A stretch of DNA of 59,942 nucleotides from an uncultured Oscillospiraceae bacterium. Its GTDB lineage: Bacteria; Bacillota; Clostridia; Oscillospirales; Acutalibacteraceae. Shown piece by piece: positions 1 through 8,005 of this stretch. Every line of letters begins with the position of its first letter. The first letter of the stretch is position 1. Under the pieces are notes generated by a model, which had not been told where the DNA came from, did no database searches, and was given only the letters and a program-made list of their open reading frames with translations. The position numbers and the translations under genes were made by a program. The stretch lies in assembly GCA_900547095.1 (NCBI GenBank), contig URFG01000008.1, positions 1 to 59,942 of the forward strand, given 5' to 3'.

Positions 1-2
1 TT

Positions 3-1295
3 AGAGTATTCTACGATGATATGGGTTCTATAGGCTTTATTAACACAGATTTTGTAAAAAAGATGGAGAGTATAGGAATTCATTGTCGTGTATTCAATCC
101 ATTTGTGCCAGGCTTAAATCTATTTTTGAACAATCGTGATCACAGAAAAATAACAGTAATTGATGGAAAAGTTGGATTTACAGGTGGATATAATCTTGCA
201 AATGAATACTTTAATTATACGCATCCGTATGGGCAGTGGAAAGATACCGGTATTCGTTTAGAAGGAGATGCTGTTCAGTCGCTTACAGTGACATTTTTAG
301 AAATGTGGAATGCTGTTAGTGAAAAAGCTACGAATGATACTGATTTTAGTAAATACATTATTCATTACGATTATAAAGCACAGCAAACAGGTTTTGTTCA
401 GCCTTATGCAGACAGTCCTATGGATAATGAGCAGGTCGGAGAAGAAGTTTATATCAGTATGATAAATAAGGCCGAAAATTACTGTTGGTTTATGACACCA
501 TATCTAATTATAACAGACGAAATGACACATGCGTTATGTCTGGCTGCTAAGCGAGGGGTAGACGTAAGAATTATCACACCAGGAATTCCTGATAAAAAAT
601 TCATTTATAATATAACTCGCTCTTTTTATCATGGATTGGTTAAACATGGAGTGCGAGTTTATGAATGGACACCAGGATTTTGCCATGCGAAAATGAGTAT
701 AGTGGATGACTGTAGTTTGGAACAATGGTTACGGCTTCCCGATTACGCATTGGCAGAGGCCGTCAACGGTGAAGTGTTCTTTGATAATTACGGTGAGTAT
801 TCAAAAATCAGAGAAAACTTAATTTGTATGCCGCAGGATATTAGGTTAAAGCGACTTGCGGGAAATCTTCTCATAATGGCACAGGCGGGACAATATAACT
901 TTGTACGCTGTATGAAACACGGTGAGCCCGAAGCGGCACAGCTTGCTTGCGTGGAATTCGTAAACGCCGCGATGAAAGTGAATTTTCTGCTTCAAGACAG
1001 ATATATGCCCTATTATAAATGGAGCTTTCGTGCGCTCAGAGAACTTGTCGGTACCGAAGAATTGTCGGAAAAACTGTCTTTCCTGCTGTTTGGCGATAAC
1101 CGTGATAATACAGTCGCAGAGCGTAAATACGACAAGATTGAGGAAATTGCTTCCGAAACGATTACAGAACTTCAGGATAGGCAATTAACAGAGGCAATAT
1201 GCGGTGATTTGGAAAAACACGCCTATTCTGTCAATGACAAGATAGCAGACAGTACCGTGCGGAATATGAATATACTGATCGCTGTCGGCGATTAA
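3..1295 (+). CDS. Cardiolipin synthase fragment fused to DUF4037-type C-terminus (5' partial)
   Basis: The frame is open to the left edge (codons from base 3 read RVFYDD before the first ATG at 21), so the gene is 5' truncated. Counting from that ATG, residues 1-231 are the C-terminal part of a phospholipase-D-type cardiolipin synthase: first HKD motif H41-K43-D48 followed by GGYN, second motif H222-K224-D229. Normally GTIN and a further 60 or so residues follow; instead, from about residue 232 (base 714), the sequence becomes the C-terminal helical region of a DUF4037 nucleotidyltransferase-like protein, with WLRLPDYALAEAVNGEVF and MAQAGQYN. The second active site is therefore incomplete. 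Base composition also changes near the joint, AT-rich to the left and richer in G+C to the right. It may be a deletion fusion or an assembly join; function of the product is doubtful. The stop lies 22 bases before the peroxiredoxin gene. Confidence 0.75.
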   Translation, partial: RVFYDDMGSIGFINTDFVKKMESIGIHCRVFNPFVPGLNLFLNNRDHRKITVIDGKVGFTGGYNLANEYFNYTHPYGQWKDTGIRLEGDAVQSLTVTFLEMWNAVSEKATNDTDFSKYIIHYDYKAQQTGFVQPYADSPMDNEQVGEEVYISMINKAENYCWFMTPYLIITDEMTHALCLAAKRGVDVRIITPGIPDKKFIYNITRSFYHGLVKHGVRVYEWTPGFCHAKMSIVDDCSLEQWLRLPDYALAEAVNGEVFFDNYGEYSKIRENLICMPQDIRLKRLAGNLLIMAQAGQYNFVRCMKHGEPEAAQLACVEFVNAAMKVNFLLQDRYMPYYKWSFRALRELVGTEELSEKLSFLLFGDNRDNTVAERKYDKIEEIASETITELQDRQLTEAICGDLEKHAYSVNDKIADSTVRNMNILIAVGD

Positions 1296-1317
1296 ACGCA
1301 AAGAAAGGAAATCCATT

Positions 1318-1770
1318 ATGTTAACGGTAGGAACAAAAGCACCGGACTTTACTCTGCCCGACCAAAACGGAATTATGCACTCGCTTTCCGAATACAGCGG
1401 AAAGAAAGTACTGCTTTACTTTTATCCGAAAGATAATACTTCCGGCTGCTCTAAGCAGGCGGCCTCATATTCGGAAAAGATTGCCGAGTTTGACAAGAAA
1501 AACGTCACCGTGGTCGGAATCAGTAAGGATTCGGTTGCCTCTCACAAAAAGTTTGAATCGAATTATGATTTGAAATTCACGCTTCTTTCCGATACGGATC
1601 GTACAGTCATAGAGGCGTATGATAGCTGGAAAGAAAAGAAGCTTTACGGAAAAACATCAATGGGCGTTGTCAGAACGACCTATTTGATTGACGAAAGCGG
1701 AATCATCGTTTTTGCAAACGACAAAGTAAAAGCGGCAGATGATGCTGAAAAAATGCTGTCACAGCTTTAA
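1318..1770 (+). CDS. bcp: Thioredoxin-fold peroxiredoxin, Bcp/PrxQ type
   Basis: A 150-residue peroxiredoxin of the AhpC-TSA/Bcp family, expected to reduce hydrogen peroxide and alkyl hydroperoxides in the cytoplasm using thioredoxin-like donors. The N-terminus has the family pattern APDFTLPDQNG, and the peroxidatic cysteine is C44 in DNTSGCSKQA. In many Bcp proteins a resolving cysteine sits five residues later; here that position is alanine, so this is probably a 1-Cys-type enzyme. The start ATG has an AAAGGA site just upstream. It is the first intact gene of a plus-strand run with a flavodiiron protein, rubredoxin and desulfoferrodoxin, a typical oxygen-defence set of strict anaerobes; the next gene starts 14 bases after its stop. 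Confidence 0.93.
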   Translation: MLTVGTKAPDFTLPDQNGIMHSLSEYSGKKVLLYFYPKDNTSGCSKQAASYSEKIAEFDKKNVTVVGISKDSVASHKKFESNYDLKFTLLSDTDRTVIEAYDSWKEKKLYGKTSMGVVRTTYLIDESGIIVFANDKVKAADDAEKMLSQL

Positions 1771-1784
1771 CAGGAGGAATAGAT

Positions 1785-3575
1785 ATGCAGATTACCAACG
1801 ATATCAAATATGTAGGTGTGAACGACCACCAGATCGATCTGTTTGAAGGTCAGTATGTTGTTCCCAACGGAATGGCATATAACTCGTATGCCATTATGGA
1901 CGAAAAAATCGCCGTTATGGATACGGTGGACAGAAAATTCACTCATGAATGGCTCGACAATCTTGCAAAGGTTTTTGGCGACAGAAAGCCGGATTACCTG
2001 ATCGTTCAGCACATGGAACCCGACCACTCCGCGAACATCGTTTCGTTTATGAATACCTACCCGGAGGCAACAGTTGTTTCTTCTTCAAAGGCATTCACAA
2101 TGATGAAAAACTTCTTCGGAACGGATTTTGCGGACCGCAGGATCGTTGTCGGTGAAGGAGATACACTTTCGCTCGGCAAGCACACACTGACGTTTGTGAC
2201 CGCACCGATGGTGCACTGGCCGGAGGTCATCGTCACTTATGACAGCACGGATAAAGTACTGTTCTCGGCAGACGGCTTCGGAAAATTCGGTGCATTGGAT
2301 GCAGAGGAAGACTGGGCTTGCGAAGCGAGACGGTATTATTTCGGTATCGTCGGCAAATACGGCGCGCAGGTACAGGCACTGCTGAAAAAGGCATCTGCTC
2401 TGGATATTCAGACGATCTGCCCGCTGCACGGTCCGATTCTTTCCGAAAATCTCGGATATTATCTGAACCTTTATAACACATGGTCTTCCTACGGAGTCGA
2501 AAGTGAAGGCATTGTGATCGCGTACACCTCTGTGTACGGTAACACGAAAAAAGCGGTTGAACTGCTCGCCGAGAAGCTTAAAGCAAACGGATGCCCGAAA
2601 GTTGTCCTGAATGACCTTGCAAGAGAGGATATGGCAGAATGTGTTGAGGATGCTTTCCGTTACGGAAAAATCGTTCTTGCTACAACGACATATAACGCGG
2701 ATATTTTCCCATTTATGAGAGAGTTTATCAATCATTTGACCGAACGCGGATTCAAGAATAAAACCGTCGGGCTTATCGAAAACGGCTCTTGGGCACCGCA
2801 GGCAGCAAAAACAATGAAAGCGATGCTGGAAGGCTGCAAGGATATCACTTATACCGACACTACGGTAAAGATCATGTCTGCATTAAACGACGAAAGCAAA
2901 GCTCAGCTTGATGCTCTTGCCGAAGAACTGACAAAGGAATATGTCGCACAAAACGGCGAGACCGCCAACAAAAACGATCTGACGGCGCTCTTCAATATCG
3001 GTTACGGTCTTTATGTCGTAACATCCAATGACGGCAAAAAAGATAACGGGTTGATTGTCAACACGGTTTCTCAGGTCACCAATGCACCGAACCGTATCGC
3101 CGTCTGCATCAATAAACAGAACTATTCGCATCACATCATTAAGCAGACGGGTATCATGAACGTCAACTGCCTATCAGTAGAAGCTCCGTTCTCAGTATTC
3201 GAGGCATTCGGCTTCAAGAGCGGCAGAACAGTCAATAAATTTGCCGACTGCACGCCTTTGCGCTCGGATAACGGCCTTGTTTTCCTGCCGAAGTACATCA
3301 ATTCTTTCATGTCCTTAAAGGTCGAACAGTACGTTGACCTTGATACGCACGGTATGTTCATCTGCTCCGTTACCGAAGCCCGCGTGATCTCCAATAAAGA
3401 AACGATGACCTACACCTATTATCAGAACAATGTCAAGCCGAAGCCGCAGACCGAAGGCAAAAAGGGTTATGTGTGCAAAGTGTGCGGATACGTTTATGAG
3501 GGGGATGAGCTTCCCGAAGACTTTGTCTGCCCGCTGTGCAAACACGGCGCAGCCGATTTTGAACCGATAAAATAA
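1785..3575 (+). CDS. Four-domain flavodiiron protein (oxygen/NO reductase)
   Basis: A 596-residue flavodiiron protein, expected to reduce O2 to water (or NO to N2O) in the cytoplasm. Domains in order: metallo-beta-lactamase-like diiron domain (about 1-240) with H76-x-E78-x-D80-H81; flavodoxin domain (about 242-395) with the FMN-loop sequence TSVYGNT; a flavin-reductase-like domain (about 398-545) starting near LFNIGYGLYVVTS; and a C-terminal rubredoxin domain (about 560-596) with two CxxC knuckles, CKVC and CPLC. The core family is about 400 residues, so the extra two domains put an electron-input chain on the same polypeptide, plausibly NAD(P)H or reduced flavin to rubredoxin to FMN to diiron. 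A GGAGG site precedes the ATG. It sits between a peroxiredoxin and a separate small rubredoxin, supporting an oxygen-defence role. Preference for O2 or NO cannot be read from the sequence. Confidence 0.93.
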   Translation: MQITNDIKYVGVNDHQIDLFEGQYVVPNGMAYNSYAIMDEKIAVMDTVDRKFTHEWLDNLAKVFGDRKPDYLIVQHMEPDHSANIVSFMNTYPEATVVSSSKAFTMMKNFFGTDFADRRIVVGEGDTLSLGKHTLTFVTAPMVHWPEVIVTYDSTDKVLFSADGFGKFGALDAEEDWACEARRYYFGIVGKYGAQVQALLKKASALDIQTICPLHGPILSENLGYYLNLYNTWSSYGVESEGIVIAYTSVYGNTKKAVELLAEKLKANGCPKVVLNDLAREDMAECVEDAFRYGKIVLATTTYNADIFPFMREFINHLTERGFKNKTVGLIENGSWAPQAAKTMKAMLEGCKDITYTDTTVKIMSALNDESKAQLDALAEELTKEYVAQNGETANKNDLTALFNIGYGLYVVTSNDGKKDNGLIVNTVSQVTNAPNRIAVCINKQNYSHHIIKQTGIMNVNCLSVEAPFSVFEAFGFKSGRTVNKFADCTPLRSDNGLVFLPKYINSFMSLKVEQYVDLDTHGMFICSVTEARVISNKETMTYTYYQNNVKPKPQTEGKKGYVCKVCGYVYEGDELPEDFVCPLCKHGAADFEPIK

Positions 3576-3602
3576 AAAAATATTATAAAGGAGACTGAAA
3601 TT

Positions 3603-3764
3603 ATGAAGTATGTATGTGACGCTTGTGGATGGGAATACGACGAGACAGTCGGTGATCCCGATAACGGAATTGCTCCCGGTACGAAGTTTGAGGACCTTCC
3701 CGATGACTTTGAATGTCCGGTTTGCGGAGTCGGCAAAGATATGTTTTCAAAAGTTGAAGAATAA
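3603..3764 (+). CDS. rub: Rubredoxin
   Basis: A short 53-codon gene encoding a classical rubredoxin: MKYVCDACGWEYDE at the N-terminus and ECPVCGVGKDMF near the C-terminus give the two CxxC pairs (C5/C8 and the pair near 38/41) that hold one iron in an Fe(Cys)4 site. The central acidic and aromatic stretch with GTKFEDLPDDF is the rubredoxin consensus, and the length is normal. It is a cytoplasmic one-electron carrier, likely the donor for the flavodiiron protein upstream and the desulfoferrodoxin downstream. The AAGGAGAC site lies just before the ATG. The gene is 27 bases after the flavodiiron stop and 27 bases before the desulfoferrodoxin start, so it is almost certainly co-transcribed. Confidence 0.95.
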   Translation: MKYVCDACGWEYDETVGDPDNGIAPGTKFEDLPDDFECPVCGVGKDMFSKVEE

Positions 3765-3791
3765 CCATTATTAAGAAAGTGGTATAACAAT

Positions 3792-4166
3792 ATGGAAATG
3801 AAGTTTTACAAATGCGCTCATTGCGGTCAGATCATTGCAATCGTCAAGGAAACCGGAGTTCCCGTCATTTGCTGCGGTGAGCCGATGCAGGAAATCATTC
3901 CCGGCACAACGGATGCCGCTGCCGAAAAGCATATTCCCGTGTACGAAGTAAAAGACGGAAAAGTGTTTGTTACGGTTGGCTCTGTCGAGCATCCTATGCT
4001 TGATAATCATTATATTGAGTGGGTTTCCATCCAGACAAAATTCGGCAATCAGCGCAAGGCTCTGAAACCCGGCATGGAGCCGAAGGTCTGCTTCTCTATC
4101 TGTGAGAGTGATGAAGTCGAAGCCGTCTACGCCTACTGCAATCTGCATTCTCTTTGGAAGGCGTAA
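3792..4166 (+). CDS. dfx: Desulfoferrodoxin (superoxide reductase)
   Basis: A 124-residue two-iron superoxide reductase. The N-terminal desulforedoxin-like domain carries the centre I ligands C8, C11, C27 and C28. The C-terminal domain has the catalytic centre II ligands H47, H67, H73, C116 and H119, with the conserved E45-K46 immediately before H47 that gates superoxide. Both centres are complete, so this is a full-length desulfoferrodoxin rather than a one-centre neelaredoxin. It reduces superoxide to hydrogen peroxide with electrons from rubredoxin, and the peroxide could be handled by the peroxiredoxin of the same operon. It is the last gene of the set. Confidence 0.95.
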   Translation: MEMKFYKCAHCGQIIAIVKETGVPVICCGEPMQEIIPGTTDAAAEKHIPVYEVKDGKVFVTVGSVEHPMLDNHYIEWVSIQTKFGNQRKALKPGMEPKVCFSICESDEVEAVYAYCNLHSLWKA

Positions 4167-4339
4167 GATAAAACATACACATACTGCGAAATAAACAGCA
4201 AAGATTCATTCGATATGACGGTTCAAATCAAAACTCTTTTCAGGAAGAATCATGTTTACATCACATCAGAGAATGAGAATGATATACGCTTCTGTCGAGA
4301 TTTGTTCTTCTCTGTGAAACGCAAAAATGCCCGTACATT

Positions 4340-4368
4340 TTGAAATTTCGGGATTTCTATGCTATAAT
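4340..4368 (+). promoter_or_regulatory. Sigma-A-type promoter
   Basis: TTGAAA at 4340-4345 and TATAAT at 4363-4368 with a 17-base spacer. It points to the right, toward the 37-codon ORF and the terminator at 4709-4742, so a transcript of about 365 bases is expected. Confidence 0.6.
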
Positions 4369-4458
4369 CATTTGTCAGCAAAGAAAGCTTCTCGCTTTCA
4401 AAACAATGAAACCCTTTCGCCGAAGTCTCCAATTTAGTCTCCATTAAGCCGATACATC

Positions 4459-4572
4459 ATGGTAAATTATAATTCAATATGGGAAATGCTAAAAAAGAGA
4501 TATGACGGAATGGTAAGGTTTAAGGCGTTTTGGGACGAAAATATGAAAGCTCTTTTTGTTTCCCCACAATGA
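4459..4572 (+). CDS. 37-residue peptide, possible start of an Xre-type regulator
   Basis: ATG at 4459 to TGA at 4570-4572. The first residues, MVNYNSIWEMLKKR, resemble the beginning of small Xre-family helix-turn-helix regulators (pattern M-x-Y-x-x-L/I-W-x-x-L), but the remainder does not form a recognisable helix-turn-helix and the frame closes early. It lies downstream of the consensus promoter at 4340-4368. I see no good ribosome site immediately before the ATG. It may be a broken regulator remnant of a mobile element or not translated at all. Confidence 0.3.
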   Translation: MVNYNSIWEMLKKRYDGMVRFKAFWDENMKALFVSPQ

Positions 4573-4708
4573 AGCCGTTAGACTAATAAAATCCTTTATT
4601 TATGCGGGTTTTCGAGGTTTTGAAAGTGTCAAAAAAGGCATTTACCCACGATTTACCCGCGGCTTCAGGAATTATCCTGACACAATATGAGAACTTATTA
4701 AAGTTTTA

Positions 4709-4742
4709 GCAGGTATCAAAGCAATTTGATACCTGCTTTTTT
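4709..4742 (+). terminator. Rho-independent terminator
   Basis: Perfect 12-base stem (4709-4720 with 4725-4736), loop GCAA, followed by a run of six T on the plus strand. It closes the short transcript expected from the promoter at 4340-4368. Confidence 0.85.
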
Positions 4743-4989
4743 AATCTTTATTCTTCTGCCATATTTCGTGAATGGTTTCTGCAAAGATTGTTCTTGAATG
4801 TTTATTAGGGTTATCGTTTGTGTTCTTCTTGTATAAATAATATTTACGAACCTGTTGCCATAATCCCTGTTCTTTGACCCATTTGATTTTGGTGGGTAAC
4901 TCCATATATCCTTTGGGTTGATATTCCCACGAGTAACTGTTTTGCTTTTTATTATAACGGATATATTGCTGCCTTATCTTACCGATTTT
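4741..4989 (-). pseudogene. 3' remnant of an unidentified minus-strand gene
   Basis: On the minus strand the frame is open from about 4989 to a TAA at 4741-4743. Reading from the first available ATG (4903-4905) gives 54 residues, beginning MELPTKIKWVKEQGLWQQ. The open frame continues upstream of that ATG with YSWEYQPKGY, so the ATG is probably internal. Coding-like composition (aromatic, charged, no low-complexity) suggests a real protein tail, but I do not recognise the family. The right end runs into the decapitated glycosidase frame on the other strand, so the gene has lost its 5' part. It is likely the residue of a mobile or accessory gene. Confidence 0.35.
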
Positions 4990-5739
4990 TCAAGGCAGGA
5001 TAAGGCGATGATATCGTATGTGCTTGCAAAGCAGGCGGGAATTAATATTGAGTTTCGGGTATTCGGCGATAAAGTACCCGATACGGATCTTATAATTGTG
5101 CCGAGCTGTCACGGAGCGGAATTTTTCAACAAGCAGATTTGCGACGATATTTTTGAAAAGGTCAAAAACGGCGCTACTCTTTATATGTCCGCCTCGGCAA
5201 TTCATATGTGCTATCTTAAAGAGAACTTCGGATTTATTTCTCGCGGTATGGCGAGAATGAATAAAAGGCACACCGCTCATTTCCCGTTCGGAGATATTGA
5301 TTATTCCTGCTCAAAAGAAGTGCTTATTGAAAGCGCGGGAGCTGAAATCCTTGCGGTGAACGAGGAAAACAACCCTGTAATGACAAAATACAAATTAGGC
5401 AAAGGATATGTATATTTCCTTAATTTCGATATGGAATTATCTTTGGCGCAGGGTTTTGATGTGTTTAATAAAAAGCCGCTTTATTCCGATATTTACAGGC
5501 TTATAGATAAGGTCAGGGAAAAGGCGGAAGATTATCTGATAAATACATTAGACCACAGAATAGGCATAACTCAGAGCGAATGCGACGGCGGATATATCTT
5601 GTCCGCCGTGAATTACAGCGACGAGGATATCGATTTTAATTATAAAATAAAAGACGGTTTTGACACGACTGTTCTTTACGGCGATTTAAACAAAATTCCG
5701 CACTGCGACGCGGTAATAGTAAAGCTTACAAAGAAGTGA
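4918..5739 (+). CDS. C-terminal fragment of a glycoside hydrolase (5' truncated)
   Basis: The open frame from 4918 gives 273 residues but the first 20-25 are probably junction noise; convincing protein sequence begins near DFSRQDKAMISYVLAKQAG (about base 4985). From there a class-I glutamine-amidotransferase-like domain is visible (PDTDLIIVPSCHG, then NGATLYMSASAIH), followed by a small beta-sandwich tail. This arrangement is typical of C-terminal regions of GH42-like and related glycosidases, whose catalytic TIM barrel would lie upstream and is missing. The next gene, a GH36 alpha-galactosidase, starts at the stop codon, so this was once the first gene of a glycan operon. With no catalytic domain it should be inactive. 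No ribosome site is seen at 4918. Confidence 0.6.
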   Translation: MIFPRVTVLLFIITDILLPYLTDFSRQDKAMISYVLAKQAGINIEFRVFGDKVPDTDLIIVPSCHGAEFFNKQICDDIFEKVKNGATLYMSASAIHMCYLKENFGFISRGMARMNKRHTAHFPFGDIDYSCSKEVLIESAGAEILAVNEENNPVMTKYKLGKGYVYFLNFDMELSLAQGFDVFNKKPLYSDIYRLIDKVREKAEDYLINTLDHRIGITQSECDGGYILSAVNYSDEDIDFNYKIKDGFDTTVLYGDLNKIPHCDAVIVKLTKK

Positions 5740-5744
5740 GAAAA

Positions 5745-7952
5745 ATGAGCATTAAAAAAATTAATAATAAATTTATAATCGAAACGGAAAATACAAGCTA
5801 TGTGATAATCTTGCGAAGTGCAAATATCGAGGGCACAAGCGAAAGGCTTACCGCTGTGTGCAACGGATATTTCGGCAAAAAGCTTTTAAAGCCCGAAGAA
5901 GTACCTGATGATTATTACTGCCTTTCGGGAAACTGCAAGTATTTAGAGGGCGCTTTTGAAGTTCAGGAATATCCGGCATATGGTGCTAAATACTTTGAAA
6001 ACGAGGCTTTAAAGGTAAAGTTTTCCGACGGTGTGAGAGATTTAAGGCTTACATACAAAAGTTATGAAATTAATGAAACCGGCGACGAATTAAAGATCTC
6101 CTTAGAAGATATTTATTATCCGTTTTCAGTCAGGCTTTGCTATAAAATTTATGACGGGCTTGATATTATTGACAGGTGGACTGAAATCACCAACAATTCT
6201 GATAGCGCTTTAAAGCTTGAAACATTTTATTCCGCTAACTGGACCGTGCCTTATAACAAGGATTTAACACTTGAGTATATGGGCAGTTCGTGGGGAGAAG
6301 AATATCAGATAAAAAAACAGCCTTTAAACAGCTCCGCTGTTTTGCTTGAGAGCAAAGCTGGGGTTTCAAATTCAGTGGCATTCCCTTATTTCGCGGTAAC
6401 TGAAAACGATACTCGCGAAAATTCGGGCAATGTGTGGTTCGGCGCTTTGCAGTACAGCGGAAATTGGCAGATAAAAGCGGGCCGCGAAAGAAACGGCGCG
6501 CCGCAGATAGTGGGCGGAATTTCCGATTTTAATTCGGAGTACACCCTAAAAGGCGGCGAAAGCTTTATAACCCCTGTATTTTCAGGCGGATTTTCAGAAC
6601 ACGGTGTCGGAGGAGCAAGCAGGCAGTTCCACGAATATCAGCGGAAAAATTCAAAAACAAAATGGACTAATAAAGTTATGCCCGTTATTTATAACGCGTG
6701 GGCGACCTTTGAATTCGATCTTGATGAAAAAATGCTTATGGAGCAGGCGGAAAAATGCAAAGATTTAGGAATTGAAGCATTTTTGATCGACGACGGTTGG
6801 TTTGAAAGCAGAAACGATGAAAAAACAGGCCTCGGCGACTGGAGCGTTGACAAAAAGAAATTCCCGAACGGTCTTAAACCTGTTATAGATAAGGTCAATT
6901 CTCTCGGAATGATCTTCGGATTATGGGTGGAGCCTGAAATGGTTTCCGAAGAAAGCAAGCTTTATAAAGAACATCCCGAGTGGATATTTAAAATGCCTAC
7001 AAGAGAGCCTACAAAAACGCGCTCGCAGTATGTGCTCAATTTAGGTCTTGAAGAGGTATATGATTATACAGTATCCTGGCTTGATAAGCTGCTTAAAGAA
7101 AACAATATCGGCTATTTAAAATGGGATATGAACAGGTTTATAAACGAGGTCGGAATAAACGGTATCACAGGCGAATTTGAAGACGAGGCTTATATAAAAT
7201 ATGTCCGCAATTTTTACAGAATTTGCGAGCATATCAATAAAAATTATCCCGATATTTTATTTGAAAACTGCGCTTCGGGAGGATTAAGAGCCGATCTTGC
7301 TATGACAAAGTGGTGCGCGAGGGTAAACCGCAGCGACAATCAGGACTGCATTGACGCGCTTAAAATGCACGAGGGATTTACACGAGTTAATCTCTCAAAA
7401 GCCGCAGGCGGCGGGTGCCATTTGCACCATAGAGGCACGATTTCTCTTACAAAAAGAAACGAAACAGCAAAAAGAATGGCTTATACCGGAATGCTCGGTT
7501 CTTTGGCTATCGGTTACGATTTAAGAAAGCTATCAGTCAGTGAGATTAACGAAACAAAAGAATATATAAAACTATATAAGCAGTTAAGGCAGACCGTGCA
7601 GTTAGGAGATATGTATCTTTTAAGCTCCGTGTATGATCCTGACGCTCCGGCTGTTATCTATCAGTTTGTAAGCAAGGATAAGTCGAAAAGCGTTGTGTTT
7701 GTTTATAACAACAATAAAGGATTTTTCGGCTGGCTGCCCGCAATAAAGCTTTTGGGGCTTAAAGGCGACGCCGAGTATCAGATGAGATTTGAGGGAGCGG
7801 GAGAGGCGATAAGCTTTGATATTCCCGATATGTGCGGAGATACTCTTATGAAATTCGGTTTGCCGTTTAAGAGAAAGAGAATGTTAAGCGAGGGCAGTGA
7901 TTACGGCTGCTTTGCAATAATATTAGATCAAAAAAAGGCGGTACTTGACTAA
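5745..7952 (+). CDS. Alpha-galactosidase, GH36
   Basis: About 735 residues, full length for GH36. It hydrolyses terminal alpha-1,6-galactose from oligosaccharides such as raffinose-type sugars or galactomannan fragments. The N-terminal beta-sandwich is followed by a TIM barrel with LIDDGWFESRND, FGLWVEPEMVSEESKL, YLKWDMNR (nucleophile D about 461) and RSDNQD (acid/base D about 531). There is no signal peptide, so it works in the cytoplasm. A GTG at 5736 overlapping the upstream stop could also start it, but ATG 5745 with GAAGTGAG upstream is at least as good. It is coupled to the truncated glycosidase upstream; a hairpin and the phosphatidyltransferase gene follow. It is divergent from the second GH36 in this window (24614-26788), suggesting a different aglycone. 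Confidence 0.92.
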   Translation: MSIKKINNKFIIETENTSYVIILRSANIEGTSERLTAVCNGYFGKKLLKPEEVPDDYYCLSGNCKYLEGAFEVQEYPAYGAKYFENEALKVKFSDGVRDLRLTYKSYEINETGDELKISLEDIYYPFSVRLCYKIYDGLDIIDRWTEITNNSDSALKLETFYSANWTVPYNKDLTLEYMGSSWGEEYQIKKQPLNSSAVLLESKAGVSNSVAFPYFAVTENDTRENSGNVWFGALQYSGNWQIKAGRERNGAPQIVGGISDFNSEYTLKGGESFITPVFSGGFSEHGVGGASRQFHEYQRKNSKTKWTNKVMPVIYNAWATFEFDLDEKMLMEQAEKCKDLGIEAFLIDDGWFESRNDEKTGLGDWSVDKKKFPNGLKPVIDKVNSLGMIFGLWVEPEMVSEESKLYKEHPEWIFKMPTREPTKTRSQYVLNLGLEEVYDYTVSWLDKLLKENNIGYLKWDMNRFINEVGINGITGEFEDEAYIKYVRNFYRICEHINKNYPDILFENCASGGLRADLAMTKWCARVNRSDNQDCIDALKMHEGFTRVNLSKAAGGGCHLHHRGTISLTKRNETAKRMAYTGMLGSLAIGYDLRKLSVSEINETKEYIKLYKQLRQTVQLGDMYLLSSVYDPDAPAVIYQFVSKDKSKSVVFVYNNNKGFFGWLPAIKLLGLKGDAEYQMRFEGAGEAISFDIPDMCGDTLMKFGLPFKRKRMLSEGSDYGCFAIILDQKKAVLD

Positions 7953-7963
7953 TTTGCAAAAAA

Positions 7964-7997
7964 TCGGTAAAATAAAATCGATATTTTATTTTATCGG
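7964..7997 (+). promoter_or_regulatory. Hairpin directly before the phosphatidyltransferase ribosome site
   Basis: Perfect 10-base arms of AAAATAAAAT (7969-7978) and its complement (7983-7992), loop CGAT, extended by weaker pairs to about 15 base pairs. The outer pairs include the first bases of the CGGAGAG ribosome site of the next gene. It could act as an RNA end or translational control element; it lacks a T-run, so it is not a classic terminator. Confidence 0.35.
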
Positions 7998-8005
7998 AGA
8001 GAATT

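Larger units (their letters stand above)
4167..4740 (+). other. Gene-poor scar region with mobile-element character
   Basis: This stretch has no recognisable full gene. It holds a consensus sigma-A-type promoter (4340-4368), a 37-codon ORF (4459-4572), a short near-direct repeat of TTTACCC elements around 4630-4660, and a strong terminator (4709-4742). The repeat of TTTACCCACG and TTTACCCGC type resembles sequences I associate with ends of integrase genes or attachment regions, but this is an impression, not proof. To the right it abuts the tail of a minus-strand gene and then a decapitated glycosidase. Read together this is probably what is left after insertion and deletion of a mobile element. 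Confidence 0.4.

Noticed and set aside
21..725. Intact cardiolipin synthase
   Set aside because: The synthase part ends after the second HKD aspartate; required C-terminal sequence is replaced by DUF4037 sequence.
2085..2735. Long minus-strand ORF of 216 codons inside the flavodiiron gene
   Set aside because: It is the antisense shadow of a clearly recognised four-domain protein; its translation is cysteine/arginine-rich and has no ribosome site or family match.
4256..4444. 62-codon minus-strand ORF in the scar region
   Set aside because: No ribosome site, no family, and it overlaps a consensus plus-strand promoter; probably chance.
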